A stretch of 64,000 bases of DNA from Syngnathus acus (Eukaryota > Chordata > Actinopteri > Syngnathiformes > Syngnathidae), in the NCBI RefSeq assembly GCF_901709675.1, contig NC_051090.1, positions 1,485,342 through 1,549,341 of the forward strand. Direction: 5' to 3'. Below, one piece after another: positions 1 through 11,300 of this stretch (positions are counted from its first letter, which is position 1; each line of letters opens with the position of its first letter). The notes below the pieces were generated by a model, which saw nothing but the letters and a program-made list of their open reading frames with translations, was not told where the DNA came from and ran no database searches. The translations under genes were made by a program, and so were the position numbers.

Positions 1-3000
1 GGGTTAGGGTTAGAGTTAGTTAGGGTTAGGGTTACTAACTAGGCTTTCAAAACTAGAGTTAGGGTTAGGGTTTCTAACTAGGCTTTCAAAACTAAGGTTA
101 GGGTTTCCGACTAGGGTTTCCAAGGAGTTTTGCCATCGCTAATTAGGGTTTCAAACTAGGCTCAGGGTTTCCGACTAGGGTTTTAAACCAAGGTTAGGGT
201 TTCAAACTAGGTTTTAAAGCTAGGGTTAGGGTTTCCAACGAGGGTTTCAAACTACTTTTAGGGTTTCTAAGATTGGGGTTTCTAACTAGGCTTTCAAAAC
301 TAGGGTTAGGGTTTTCGACTAGGGTTTCCAAAGTTAAGGTTAGGATTAGGGTTGGGGTTAGGGTTTCTAACTAGGCTTTCAAAACTAGGGTTAGGGTTAG
401 AGTTCGAGTTAGGGTTAGGGTTAGGGTTACTAACTAGGCTTTCAAAACTAGAGTTAGGGTTAGGGTTTCTAACTAGGCTTTCAAAACTAGGGTTAGGGTT
501 TCCGACTAGGGTTTCCAAGGAGTTTTACCATTGCTAATTAGGGTTTCAAACTAGGCTCAGGGTTTCCGACTAGGGTTTTAAACCAAGGTTAGGGTTTCAA
601 ACTAGGTTTTAAAGCTAGGGTTAGGGTTTCCAACGAGGGTTTCAAACTACTTTTAGGGTTTCTAAGATTGGGGTTTCTAACTAGGCTTTCAAAACTAGGG
701 TTAGGGTTTTCGACTAGGGTTTCCAAAGTTAAGGTTAGGATTAGGGTTGGGGTTAGGGTTTCTAACTAGGCTTTCAAAACTAGGGTTAGGGTTAGAGTTC
801 GAGTTAGGGTTAGGGTTAGGGTTACTAACGAGGCTTTCAAAACTAGGGTTAGGGTTAGGGTTTCTAACTAGGCTTTCAAAACTAGGGTTAGGGTTTCCGA
901 CTAGGGTTTCCAAGGAGTTTTGCCATCGCTAATTAGGGTTTCAAACTAGGCTCAGGGTTTCCGACTAGGGTTTTAAACCAAGGTTAGGGTTTCAAACTAG
1001 GTTTTAAAGCTAGGGTTAGGGTTTCCAACGAGGGTTTCAAACTACTTTTAGGGTTTCTAAGATTGGGGTTTCTAACTAGGCTTTCAAAACTAGGGTTAGG
1101 GTTTTCGACTAGGGTTTCCAAAATTAAGGTTAGGATTAGGGTTGGGGTTAGGGTTTCTAACTCGGCTTTCAAAACTAGGGTTAGGGTTAGAGTTCGAGTT
1201 AGGGTTAGGGTTACTAACTAGGCTTTCAAAACTAGAGTTAGGGTTAGGGTTTCTAACTAGGCTTTCAAAACTAGGGTTAGGGTTTCCGACTAGGGTTTCC
1301 AAGGAGTTTTACCATCGCTAATTAGGGTTTCAAACTAGGCTCAGGGTTTCCGACTAGGGTTTTAAACCAAGGTTAGGGTTTCAAACTAGGTTTTAAAGCT
1401 AGGGTTAGGGTTTCCAACGAGGGTTTCAAACTACTTTTAGGGTTTCTAAGATTAGGGTGTCTAACTAGGCTTTCAAAACGAGGGTTAGGGTTTTCGACTA
1501 GGGTTTCCAAAGTTAGGGTTAGGATTAGGGTTGGGGTTAGGGTTTCTAACTAGGCTTTCAAAACTAGGGTTAGGGTTAGAGTTCGAGTTAGGGTTAGGGT
1601 TACTAACTAGGCTTTCAAAACTAGAGTTAGGGTTAGGGTTAGGGTTTCTAACTAGGCTTTCAAAACTAGGGTTAGGGTTTCCGACTAGGGTTTCCAAGGA
1701 GTTTTACCATCGCTAATTAGGGTTTCAAACTAGGCTCAGGGTTTCCGACTAGGGTTTTAAACCAAGGTTAGGGTTTCAAACTAGGTTTTAAAGCTAGGGT
1801 TAGGGTTTCCAACGAGGGTTTCAAACTACTTTTAGGGTTTCTAAGATTAGGGTGTCTAACTAGGCTTTCAAAACGAGGGTTAGGGTTTTCGACTAGGGTT
1901 TCCAAAGTTAGGGTTAGGATTAGGGTTGGGGTTAGGGTTTCTAACTAGGCTTTCAAAACTAGGGTTAGGGTTAGAGTTCGAGTTAGGGTTAGGGTTACTA
2001 ACTAGGCTTTCAAAACTAGAGTTAGGGTTAGGGTTTCTAACTAGGCTTTCAAAACTAGGGTTAGGGTTTCCGACTAGGGTTTCCAAGGAGTTTTACCATC
2101 GCTAATTAGGGTTTCAAACTAGGCTCAGGGTTTCCGACTAGGGTTTTAAACCAAGGTTAGGGTTTCAAACTAGGTTTTAAAGCTAGGGTTAGGGTTTCCA
2201 ACGAGGGTTTCAAACTACTTTTAGGGTTTCTAAGATTGGGGTTTCTAACTAGGCTTTCAAAACTAGGGTTAGGGTTTTCGACTAGGGTTTCCAAAATTAA
2301 GGTTAGGATTAGGGTTGGGGTTAGGGTTTCTAACTAGGCTTTCAAAACTAGGGTTAGGGTTAGAGTTCGAGTTAGGGTTAGGGTTAGGGTTACTAACTAG
2401 GCTTTCAAAACTAGAGTTAGGGTTAGGGTTAGGGTTTCTAACTAGGCTTTCAAAACTAGGGTTAGGGTTTCCGACTAGGGTTTCCAAGGAGTTTTGCCAT
2501 CGCTAATTAGGGTTTCAAACTAGGCTCAGGGTTTCCGACTAGGGTTTTAAACCAAGGTTAGGGTTTCAAACTAGGTTTTAAAGCTAGGGTTAGGGTTTCC
2601 AACGAGGGTTTCAAACTACTTTTAGGGTTTCTAAGATTGGGGTTTCTAACTAGGCTTTCAAAACTAGGGTTAGGGTTTTCGACTAGGGTTTCCAAAATTA
2701 AGGTTAGGATTAGGGTTGGGGTTAGGGTTTCTAACTAGGCTTTCAAAACTAGGGTTAGGGTTAGAGTTCGAGTTAGGGTTAGGGTTAGGGTTACTAACTA
2801 GGCTTTCAAAACTAGAGTTAGGGTTAGGGTTTCTAACTAGGCTTTCAAAACTAGGGTTAGGGTTTCCGACTAGGGTTTCCAAGGAGTTTTACCATCGCTA
2901 ATTAGGGTTTCAAACTAGGCTCAGGGTTTCCGACTAGGGTTTTAAACCAAGGTTAGGGTTTCAAACTAGGTTTTAAAGCTAGGGTTAGGGTTTCCAACGA

Positions 3001-4171
3001 GGGTTTCAAACTACTTTTAGGGTTTCTAAGATTAGGGTGTCTAACTAGGCTTTCAAAACGAGGGTTAGGGTTTTCGACTAGGGTTTCCAAAGTTAGGGTT
3101 AGGATTAGGGTTGGGGTTAGGGTTTCTAACTAGGCTTTCAAAACTAGGGTTAGGGTTAGAGTTCGAGTTAGGGTTAGGGTTACTAACTAGGCTTTCAAAA
3201 CTAGAGTTAGGGTTAGGGTTTCTAACTAGGCTTTCAAAACTAGGGTTAGGGTTTCCGACTAGGGTTTCCAAGGAGTTTTACCATCGCTAATTAGGGTTTC
3301 AAACTAGGCTCAGGGTTTCCGACTAGGGTTTTAAACCAAGGTTAGGGTTTCAAACTAGGTTTTAAAGCTAGGGTTAGGGTTTCCAACGAGGGTTTCAAAC
3401 TACTTTTAGGGTTTCTAAGATTGGGGTTTCTAACTAGGCTTTCAAAACTAGGGTTAGGGTTTTCGACTAGGGTTTCCAAAATTAAGGTTAGGATTAGGGT
3501 TGGGGTTAGGGTTTCTAACTAGGCTTTCAAAACTAGGGTTAGGGTTAGAGTTCGAGTTAGGGTTAGGGTTACGGTTAGGGTTTCTAACTAGGCTTTCAAA
3601 ACTAGGGTTAGGGTTTCCGACTAGGGTTTCCAAGGAATTTTACCATCGCTAATTAGGGTTTCAAACTAGGCTCAGGGTTTCCGACTAGGGTTTTAAACCA
3701 AGGTTAGGGTTTCAAACTAGGTTTTAAAGCTAGGGTTAGGGTTTCCAACGAGGGTTTCAAACTACTTTTAGGGTTTCTAAGATTAGGGTTTCTAACTAGG
3801 CTTTCAAAACGAGGGTTAGGGTTTTCGACTAGGGTTTCCAAAGTTAGGGTTAGGATTAGGGTTGGGGTTAGGGTTTCTAACTAGGCTTTCAAAACTAGGG
3901 TTAGGGTTAGGGTTAGAGTTAGGGTTAGGGTTAGAGTTAGAGTTACTAACTAGGCTTTCAAAACTAGAGTTAGGGTTAGGGTTTCTGACTAGGCTTTCAA
4001 AACTAGGTTTAGGGTTTCCGACTAGGGTTTCCAAGGAGTTTTGCCATCGCTAATTAGGGTTTCAAACTAGGCTCAGGGTTTCCGACTAGGGTTTTAAACC
4101 AAGGTTAGGGTTTCAAACTAGGTTTTAAAGCTAGGGTTAGGGTTTCCAACGAGGGTTTCAAACTACTTTTA
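1..4171 (+). repeat. Telomere-like (TTAGGG) satellite, 389-401-bp higher-order units
   Basis: Tandem array built from degenerate TTAGGG/GGGTTT blocks mixed with fixed phrases such as GGTTTCTAACTAGGCTTTC and CCAAGGAGTTTT. The same landmark recurs near 306, 701, 1096, 1485, 1880, 2269, 2670 and 3065, then near 3816 after a shortened copy at about 3460. Unit lengths are therefore 389, 395 or 401 bp, which differ by exactly one hexamer, as expected from gain or loss of single TTAGGG repeats. At least two unit subtypes intermix: one with GATTGGGGTTTC, one with GATTAGGGTGTC and AAAACGAGGG. The G-rich strand is the + strand. The long open frames in it (NPNPN.. on minus, GLGLG.. on plus) are by-products of the 6-bp period and not genes. 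Confidence 0.95.
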
Positions 4172-4741
4172 GGGTTTCTAAGATTAGGGTTTCTAACTAG
4201 GCCTTCAAAACGAGGGTTAGGGTTTCCGACCAGGGTTTCCAAGGAGTTTTGCCATTGCTATTTAGGGTTTCAAACTAGGGTTAGGGTTTCCAACTAGGGT
4301 TTTAAACAAAGGTTAGGGTTACAAACTTGGTTTTAATGCTAGGGTTAGGGTTTCCATCGAGGGTTTCAAACTACTTTTATGGTTTCTAAGATCAGGGTTT
4401 CTAACTAGGCTTTCAAAACTAGGGTTAGGGTTTCCGACCAGGGTTTCCAAGGAGTTTTGCCATCGCTAATTAAAGTTTCAAACAAGGGGTAGGGTTTCCG
4501 ACTAGGGTTTTAAACCAAGCTTAGGGTTACAAACTAGGTTTTAAAGCTAAGGTTAGGGTTTCCAACGAGGGTTTCAAACTACTTTTAGGGTTTCTAAGAT
4601 TAGGGTTTCTAACTAGGCTTTCAAAACTAGGGTTAGGGTTTCCGACCAGGGTTTCCAAGGAGTTTTGCCATTGCTAATTAGGGTTTCAAGCTAGGGTTAG
4701 GGTTTCCGACTAGGGTTTTAAATCAAGGTTAGGGTTACAAA
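4172..4741 (+). repeat. Diverged ~208-bp satellite units at array edge
   Basis: Continues the satellite with a shorter period: the phrase CCAAGGAGTTTTGCCAT recurs at about 4239, 4447 and 4655, 208 bp apart. These units lack the extra telomere-like segment (about 187 bp) present in each distal unit and carry more private substitutions, for example GGTTACAAAC and TTTTATGG. This looks like the older, less homogenised margin of the array. Confidence 0.85.
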
Positions 4742-5283
4742 CTAGGGGTGTAAATCGCGGGTTTTGTAACGATACGATATCATATCGATGTAAAGAAACA
4801 CGATACGATATTTGCCGATATCTTAAAGCCTGCTGTGATTCATTCACGATACATCACGATATAGTGCTCTACGATCGATATAGAACAATATCCTGATTTA
4901 TAACAATTCATACGCAAAATCAACAAGGTACTGCAAACTCTTTATTTAGGAAATTACAAAGTGCTTCCAAACGAATGACTTGAAGCCCAAAGGGGAGCGA
5001 ATTTCCTCGTCTTCTTGGACAGACACTAGCCATAGCACCAGCCCAGGAGCCGCGTAGTTGTCGGCTCCCCTTTCACGTGCCTGCTCTGCTCACAACACAA
5101 CACGCCGCGCAATGCTCCCGGAAAGAGGAAGCAAGCAACAATGAACTGGATTTCAAAATAAAGTCGTGTCTAATGTCCGAGGTCAAAAACGGGCGATATA
5201 GATCAATGTTTACGTTTAGCATCGATGCCAACAAATCGTAGAGCATTATATCGATTAATCGTTGTGTATCGTTACACCCCTAG
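4742..5283. mobile_element. Non-autonomous hAT-like DNA transposon
   Basis: The ends are inverted: CTAGGGGTGTAA on the left and TTACACCCCTAG on the right. The inner parts also match in inverted orientation (AACGATACGATAT against ATCGTTGTGTATCGTT). The left end has about 14 extra bases after GGGGTGTAA. The 540-bp interior has no transposase frame, so it is a deletion derivative. TAGGGGTGTAACGATAC-type ends are familiar from hAT elements in fish, which is the basis for the family call. The 8 bases beside the ends (TTACAAAC and GTCTTTGG) do not match, so no target-site duplication is visible. The left side is satellite and the right side is unique sequence. Confidence 0.75.
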
Positions 5284-8024
5284 TCTTTGGTGAGGATGCA
5301 CCGCCCCAAGATGAGCAAGTGGTAGCCCGAAGGAGCGAGTGGCCCCTTTGATTATTTGGGGATAATTATAAAGAGTTGTTTTAAGTTGTAATGACATAGT
5401 TCACCACTAGATGGCAGACGTTGCAGAATAGTACTCCTCCATCAGAGAAAAAGATGGGGATTGTAAAAAATAGATAACGGTAGCGAAAAATGTCATATCT
5501 GATCGTCAAGTCTGAAGCGTATCTCGTCTCAAATGAAAAGCACACAAACAACAGTGATTGATTTCTCTTCAAAAGGATCGTTGACGGTTCATTTAGTGCT
5601 CGACTTGTTTTTGTGAGTATATCGAAGAAGTCATTTTTTTGGCAGCAGGGCATTATCTTAACACTCGGAGCAGCCAAAACATTTTGACTTGACGCTTTTG
5701 TAAATCTTTGTCCAAGCTGCTCTGTCAGTGTGTCCTAGACGCTGGCTATAGAGGTCAAATAAAGGCTCTTAGGGCTATACTATGAACTTAATCTGCTCAG
5801 TGAAGATGACTCAAATGCTCAAACAGGATTAGTGGGAAGCCCCGCCCCTTGCTGTCTTTCTTCCGTAAACACCTTAGTGCGGTAATCTAACGGCCGACCG
5901 CAAGCTGCCAAGTAACCTCGTTAGCTCATGTCGTCTGTTGATCTTCTGTTTGTTTTGAATTTGTTCCCTCTTACTCATATAAAACATTTCACCAAAAAAG
6001 CATTGAGTATTTGTGTAATATTTGGTATTGAGCTTTAATGTCATTAATATCTATTAATTCATTTTTGTCAGTTTTTAAAATGTATATTTGAATAAATAAT
6101 TTAATTTATTTATTGTAAATAATAACATACACTATGCTACCACTCAAAACAGTTAGGAATATTACAATTAAAAATGACAATGTATTATTTTACTATTAAA
6201 ATAAAAACTCTGGCCCTGATATCAACAGAAGCTATTGACAAAATCATCAGTATGGTTGGGTTGAACATAATATTCTTTCAAATCGCTTGGGATGAGATGA
6301 GGATTATTTACTCGGGACAAGTATTGTCAGCAGCCCGTGCGTGTTGCATTAATGTGGCCGAACGAATGTTAAAGCGTATTTGATTGAGTTGAAATGCTTT
6401 GCCCTGGTCTCCATCACCTCACTGACCTCTCCATTGGCTTGCAGGTATCAGCTCAGTGGAGATCAGTGGAGAGAGAAGAAGTGACTACGGAGCTGTGACA
6501 GGTGAGCTCATGGCTTTAGAGGAAGGAGAAAGGGTGAGGCCACCACCTGTGATCCCTTTGCACAGATTACAGCATATTAAAATGAGGAAAGGACGCCGAG
6601 TCAATGAATTGACCTAAAACCTCTGAGTCACTGCAGCCTTGCGTGCGTCGGAGAGTGAGACAGCAAACCATGTAACGCTGAGTGACAGCCTCTGTCGTTG
6701 GGTATAAATCCCAGGCACTGAAAATCTGCAACCTTCCAGGCTGTCTGCTACCGGAATAAATTGCTGCTGTACAGTTTGAGGGAAGGTTTATGCCGCATGT
6801 AGTGATTTTGCAACACAATAATATGTTTAGGAATGCATTTAAAGCGTAATAACTATTATTATTATTGTCAGTATTATTACTGATAATAATAAAATTATAT
6901 ATATATATATAATTAAAAAATAAAATAATACTAAAATTTTCAGGTCTGTTAAAATCATAAAACATAAGTTCAAATCTAACGTCACGCAACAACGAAGGCC
7001 TGCTCCCTCATCTAGTGAAAGTTGTTGGAACAAAGTAAACACGAGTGAGAGCCAGAGAGGGAAAGCTAAGTGTACAGAGTACTCAAGTGTCCAGATAACG
7101 CCGTCAGCAAAAGTCACAGTGACCTGTGTGACGAGTGCATGTGAAGAAATGGCTGCCACAACTAAATTTACACACAGTACACCACCGTTTTGGAGCAACA
7201 TTCAGTCAGCTTTGAATAAATTACACACAAGGTTCCAGCATTGTAAGCTCTACAAACACAAAGTTTGAGGTCATAGTGTTGTTGTTTTCAATATAAAAAA
7301 ATAGATTGACATTTATTTTCATGATTTGGCAAAGACACACATAAAATCATCATGAAGCCAAGCTCCATTTTGTCTTGCTTTAGCTCCTTCCAAACCAGTT
7401 CAACTGCTCCGCTGGTCTGACCGCAGCTGATTTCTCCAAAACTGAAGAGAATGAGCTACTGTGACGCCAGTATGGATGAATTTACCGTCTATCCGTTCAT
7501 GATAAAAGGTCAACCCATTGTTTCCACACAATGCCCTGTCTTTGATACAAGAAGAGTCAAGCGGAGGTTACGACCGTGGCGTCATCTTAAAAAAAAAGCC
7601 TTTGATGAACTCAAACGTTGGACATGCTGCTTGGAAAACGGGAAGAGATCATCTGCTCTAATGGCAGCTATTATAACAATAGTGACTGTGACCTGGACGT
7701 GTGGGGGGAGCGGGAAAGACGAGGCCTTTACGGCGACCTTTGCCCGGGAAACGGCGGGCCGGCCAAGAGTCAGGGCGCCAGGGACTCGCCAGCTCGTCTG
7801 CCACTGTCAAGCCTCAATTCAAGGCGCAACACAACAGCCAGGCATCGCTGTGACCCCGTGGGCGTGACATTCAACCTTTGCCTTAACCTCATGACCGTGG
7901 TCCACAGCTGCGGTTGACCTTTTTGGGTGGGGCGGGGCACAGGGGGGGATGATTGAGAGATGACTTGCGAGATTGAATGTGGGAAGCAAGGACAGAAGGG
8001 AGTAATAATAGAGAGCCGAAAGGA
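5284..8024. other. Gene-poor spacer between satellite edge and ushbp1
   Basis: About 2.7 kb of AT-rich single-copy sequence with short simple tracts (TA repeat at 6896-6912, ATT-rich at 6850-6890). The few open frames, for example 7451-7867 on plus, match no family I know. They have no convincing start context or splice structure. The only exon-like signal is listed separately at 6446-6501. Confidence 0.6.
6446..6501 (+). other. Candidate orphan internal exon
   Basis: A TTGCAG acceptor-like sequence, about 56 bases, then CAG|GTGAGC, a strong donor. One frame is open through it (ISSVEISGERRSDYGAVT). I do not recognise the peptide and no partner exon was found on either side, so it may be chance, a noncoding RNA exon or a remnant of a decayed gene. 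Confidence 0.2.
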
Positions 8025-8033
8025 AAGCTATTT

Positions 8034-8046
8034 TAATTTATTTATT
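8034..8046 (-). other. Polyadenylation signals for ushbp1
   Basis: TTTATTTATT on the + strand reads AATAAATAAA on the minus strand, about 340 bases downstream of the ushbp1 stop codon. It is the first strong poly(A) hexamer after the stop. Confidence 0.5.
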
Positions 8047-8381
8047 ATTCAACTCTTGTAGAATTTAAAATGTATAATTATATTTAAATATTTTCATCAT
8101 TTAATGATTTTTTAAATTTAAAACGGATTCTTGTCACTTTTGTTCAAAACACAGAGACTTCTGTTACCAGTAGTAGAGCAAGAAAGTGCTCAGTGTGCAA
8201 CTCTGTCGCTATATTTAGCATCTTTTCTTACCCCCTTAGTGCTGATGTTTACAGAATTGTGAATCCTGTTATGCACACACAACATTTCGACTGGTCAATG
8301 CAGGAGTTTGTTTCAAATATTTTTAATAAGACACAATCAAACTTGAAGGAAACAACATTGAATGACAGACACGTATTGGAA

Positions 8382-11300
8382 TCACAGAACAGTTTCTTCC
8401 CTCCTCCATTCTGAATCTTCTCCTGCTGCCTTGGACGTTTGGTTGTGCGTGTGCTGACTTTCCATCATGGCTGCTAGTTTCTGCTCCAGCTTCCAAACTT
8501 GCTCCCTGTATCTTCTGCGAATGTGTCTGTACGAACTCAAGGCCTTACTGGAATGATGACGATTTTGTTTTAACACATCACTTGTGAAGGTCAGGAATGG
8601 AGACAAACATCGGGTACCTGTGAGCTTGCGCAATCCGTGCCACGTGCTCATCGCTGTTGGAGGCGCTTTCGGGGAGCGATGCATTCAATGAGTCATAAAC
8701 AAAGGCCAACCTCTTCTTCAGGGCTTGTTCCCTAAAAGCCAAAGAGAAGATGAAGTGCAGAGCTTCATTTCCAGTCTTGATTGGCAGCTATTGTTTTTGC
8801 TCACCTCTGAAGTAGCACTTGCAGTTCCTTCCATATGGGCCTGGACCTGAGCCCAGATACATCAGCATCACTCCACACTTTATCTGCATTCTCGCAGAGT
8901 CTCTGAAAAGGGAAATATGAAAATGTACTTTTTAATCATCCAAAATGCAATTGAGGTGATAACTTGTAATCATCTAAGTCTGTGTCCTAAAACTTTTGTC
9001 CGTCACGATCTACTCTGCCATGTCCTTGTCCTTTTTTGACAATGGCAGAGGTGTGGAGAGCAGCTCTAATATACAGACCTTGTTTGACCGAAATAACCTT
9101 CTCGGCCTGGAGGGATTGGATTGTCTGCTTTGGTAGCTAGATGTATGATTTCCCGGGTGGGACACCCAGATTTGATTCGGGTTCTGTCACAAAAGACCAA
9201 CGTCCCGCTCCCTCTTGTACGCTTCACCTTGACTCTGGGTGTGCTGTCGTTGGTTCACTCCACCTACCTGTTGTTCAGTCTTACGGTCCTCCGGCTTTTC
9301 TCGGGGGCCTTGGGGAACACGTGCTCCAGATGCTTCTTGTGCTTTTTGGGCCACCACGCTCCACTCCAGACACCTCAGCTCTTTCTCCTTCAGACGGATC
9401 AGAGCACGGAGATCTGACATCTCCTCCTGAAGCAAAAAGCCAATTTAGGGTAGAACCGTTTTGCTGAGCACTAAAATGCATCTTACCCTGGCTGTGATCA
9501 TCTCATGGAACAGAGATGTTTTATCTCTCTTGCTTTCCACTGGCTTGTTATCTTTGGATAAATGTCCCACTCTCATGGCAGACTCTGGGCTGATTTTTTC
9601 TAGATGTGGCCGTGGCTTCGGGAGGCAAATGGCCGCCCGCTCTCTTTTTAGCCGCTCAATCAGCTGACGGAGCGCAACCTCTCGATCAATCGCTTCGGGC
9701 GTTCTGGAGTTACAAATTGTAAATTACAATTGCTAATATTGGTTTGGATTGCTTTTAAACATCACCTCTGCATTTTGTGTTTTTCCATCTCCTTGGTGAC
9801 GTCAGTGAAGGCGGTGGACAGCTCCTCACTGTCACTTGACATTTTCCTATTCTGAGGCGACGGACTGCTGCTAGTCTGCTGGTCGTTATTGACCCCTGCT
9901 GAGGACAGTTAGTTTTCTCCACGCAAGACGTGCACAAAGTGTTAATCACCTGCGCCGTTGGTCAAGCATTGTTGCCTCTGAGCGTCGTAAAGCGACAAAA
10001 GTTGGCCGTAAGCCTCTTCGCACTCCTCACTGATAAAAGCAACAAACCACAGCAAAATTCTGATATGATGCTACAATGCTGACCGAGCGTATTTTATTTG
10101 CGTACCAGTATCGGAGAGCCAAGTGCGCGGTCGAGCACTCGGCCTCCAGCCTCTTTAATGTAATGCCGATCTGCTCACACTCTGACCTCCTTCGCTCCAA
10201 AGCAACAGTCAGACGCTCATTCTTGGTCTTCAGCTTCTCAATGTACCTGGAGAACAGCAAAAATGGGACGTTTGGACACATTTGGTATCAAGACGCCAGC
10301 AGTGGCGGGAAGAAGACAAATAAAAGCAACCTATTCAAGCGTTCGATCTCAGTCTCCAGGCCGTTGGGGCTTGAACAAGGACTTCCTGAGGTGACAAAGC
10401 TCCGTGGGGAGCTGTCACCTCCTGAAGATAGCGAGCCTCCTGCAGCTCTCCTGAGGAGTAAAGGAGAACCTGGAAAGGAGGAGGACATCCGGTCTGCGCT
10501 GCCTGAAGATTTGTAGGGAGGAGAGCAAATGGCTGACCTCCAGGCCCTCTGCTGACCAACCTAGTAGAAGACAGAAGAACTTTCATATGTCCACAACAAA
10601 ATGAGTCAGCACGTAAAAATATGACAAAAAATACGATTTTGCGACTCCTGGGAAAACAAATGACAAAAACAACAACCTTGCTCTTCTCCTCCTCCTCCAC
10701 CTGGTTGATGCTGTGCGCTCTCTGCAGTTCCACCATTGGAGCCTGCTTTTCCATGACTACCTCCTGGAATATTTCCCTACCCACATCCGATGGGCAAGCA
10801 ATCCCAAATTCCTTTTCCATCTCTTCCAAAATCTGCAGGGGCCAGAAGACCCAAATTGCCAATAGATGAGTGCACATGATTATTAGCATTTGTTGCTGTG
10901 TCAGCACCTTTGTGGCCTTGGCCCAGCTATCCTGAGCTGCTCTTAGATGCTCTTTGGGTTTTTCTCGCTCAGAGGATGTGATGGGGGCCGCCCATGACCG
11001 TCTGTAGTTGATTGAGTCCTCCACAGCAGTCAGAGCACCTTTCAGTTCTGCCCACATGACACTACTGCCCCCTAGAGGAATTAGTGTGAAATTGTGATTA
11101 GTCCATTTTTTTAATGCAAAATTAATATTTCACATTATTGTCAGAATTTATTCCAAAAAATAACATTACTTTTGTTGTCCATACAGGACAAGAATGAATA
11201 AATGTATTTTTATTTAATTTTGTATTTAAATAAATAAGTAAAACCTCGATAAGGCAGTGAAGGTCTACATTTGACATCAGACGTGGTGCTATTCTCTGGA

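Noticed and set aside
306-4053. Repeated 60-72-aa open frames (NPNPNPSFESLV on minus, GLGLGFLTRLSKL on plus)
   Set aside because: They arise automatically because a 6-bp repeat without stops keeps frames open. They repeat with the satellite unit and have no gene structure.
1-4741. Functional telomere cap
   Set aside because: The repeats are degenerate, organised in long units, and the G-rich strand runs the wrong way for a left chromosome end.
7451-7917. Overlapping plus-strand frames of 138 and 99 aa
   Set aside because: Two frames overlap, neither resembles a known family, and no splice or promoter context supports them.
9098-9136. Longer version of this ushbp1 exon using the donor at AACAAG|GTCTGT
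   Set aside because: That donor leaves the wrong phase and forces a stop in the next exon; the GAGAAG|GTTATT donor keeps the frame.
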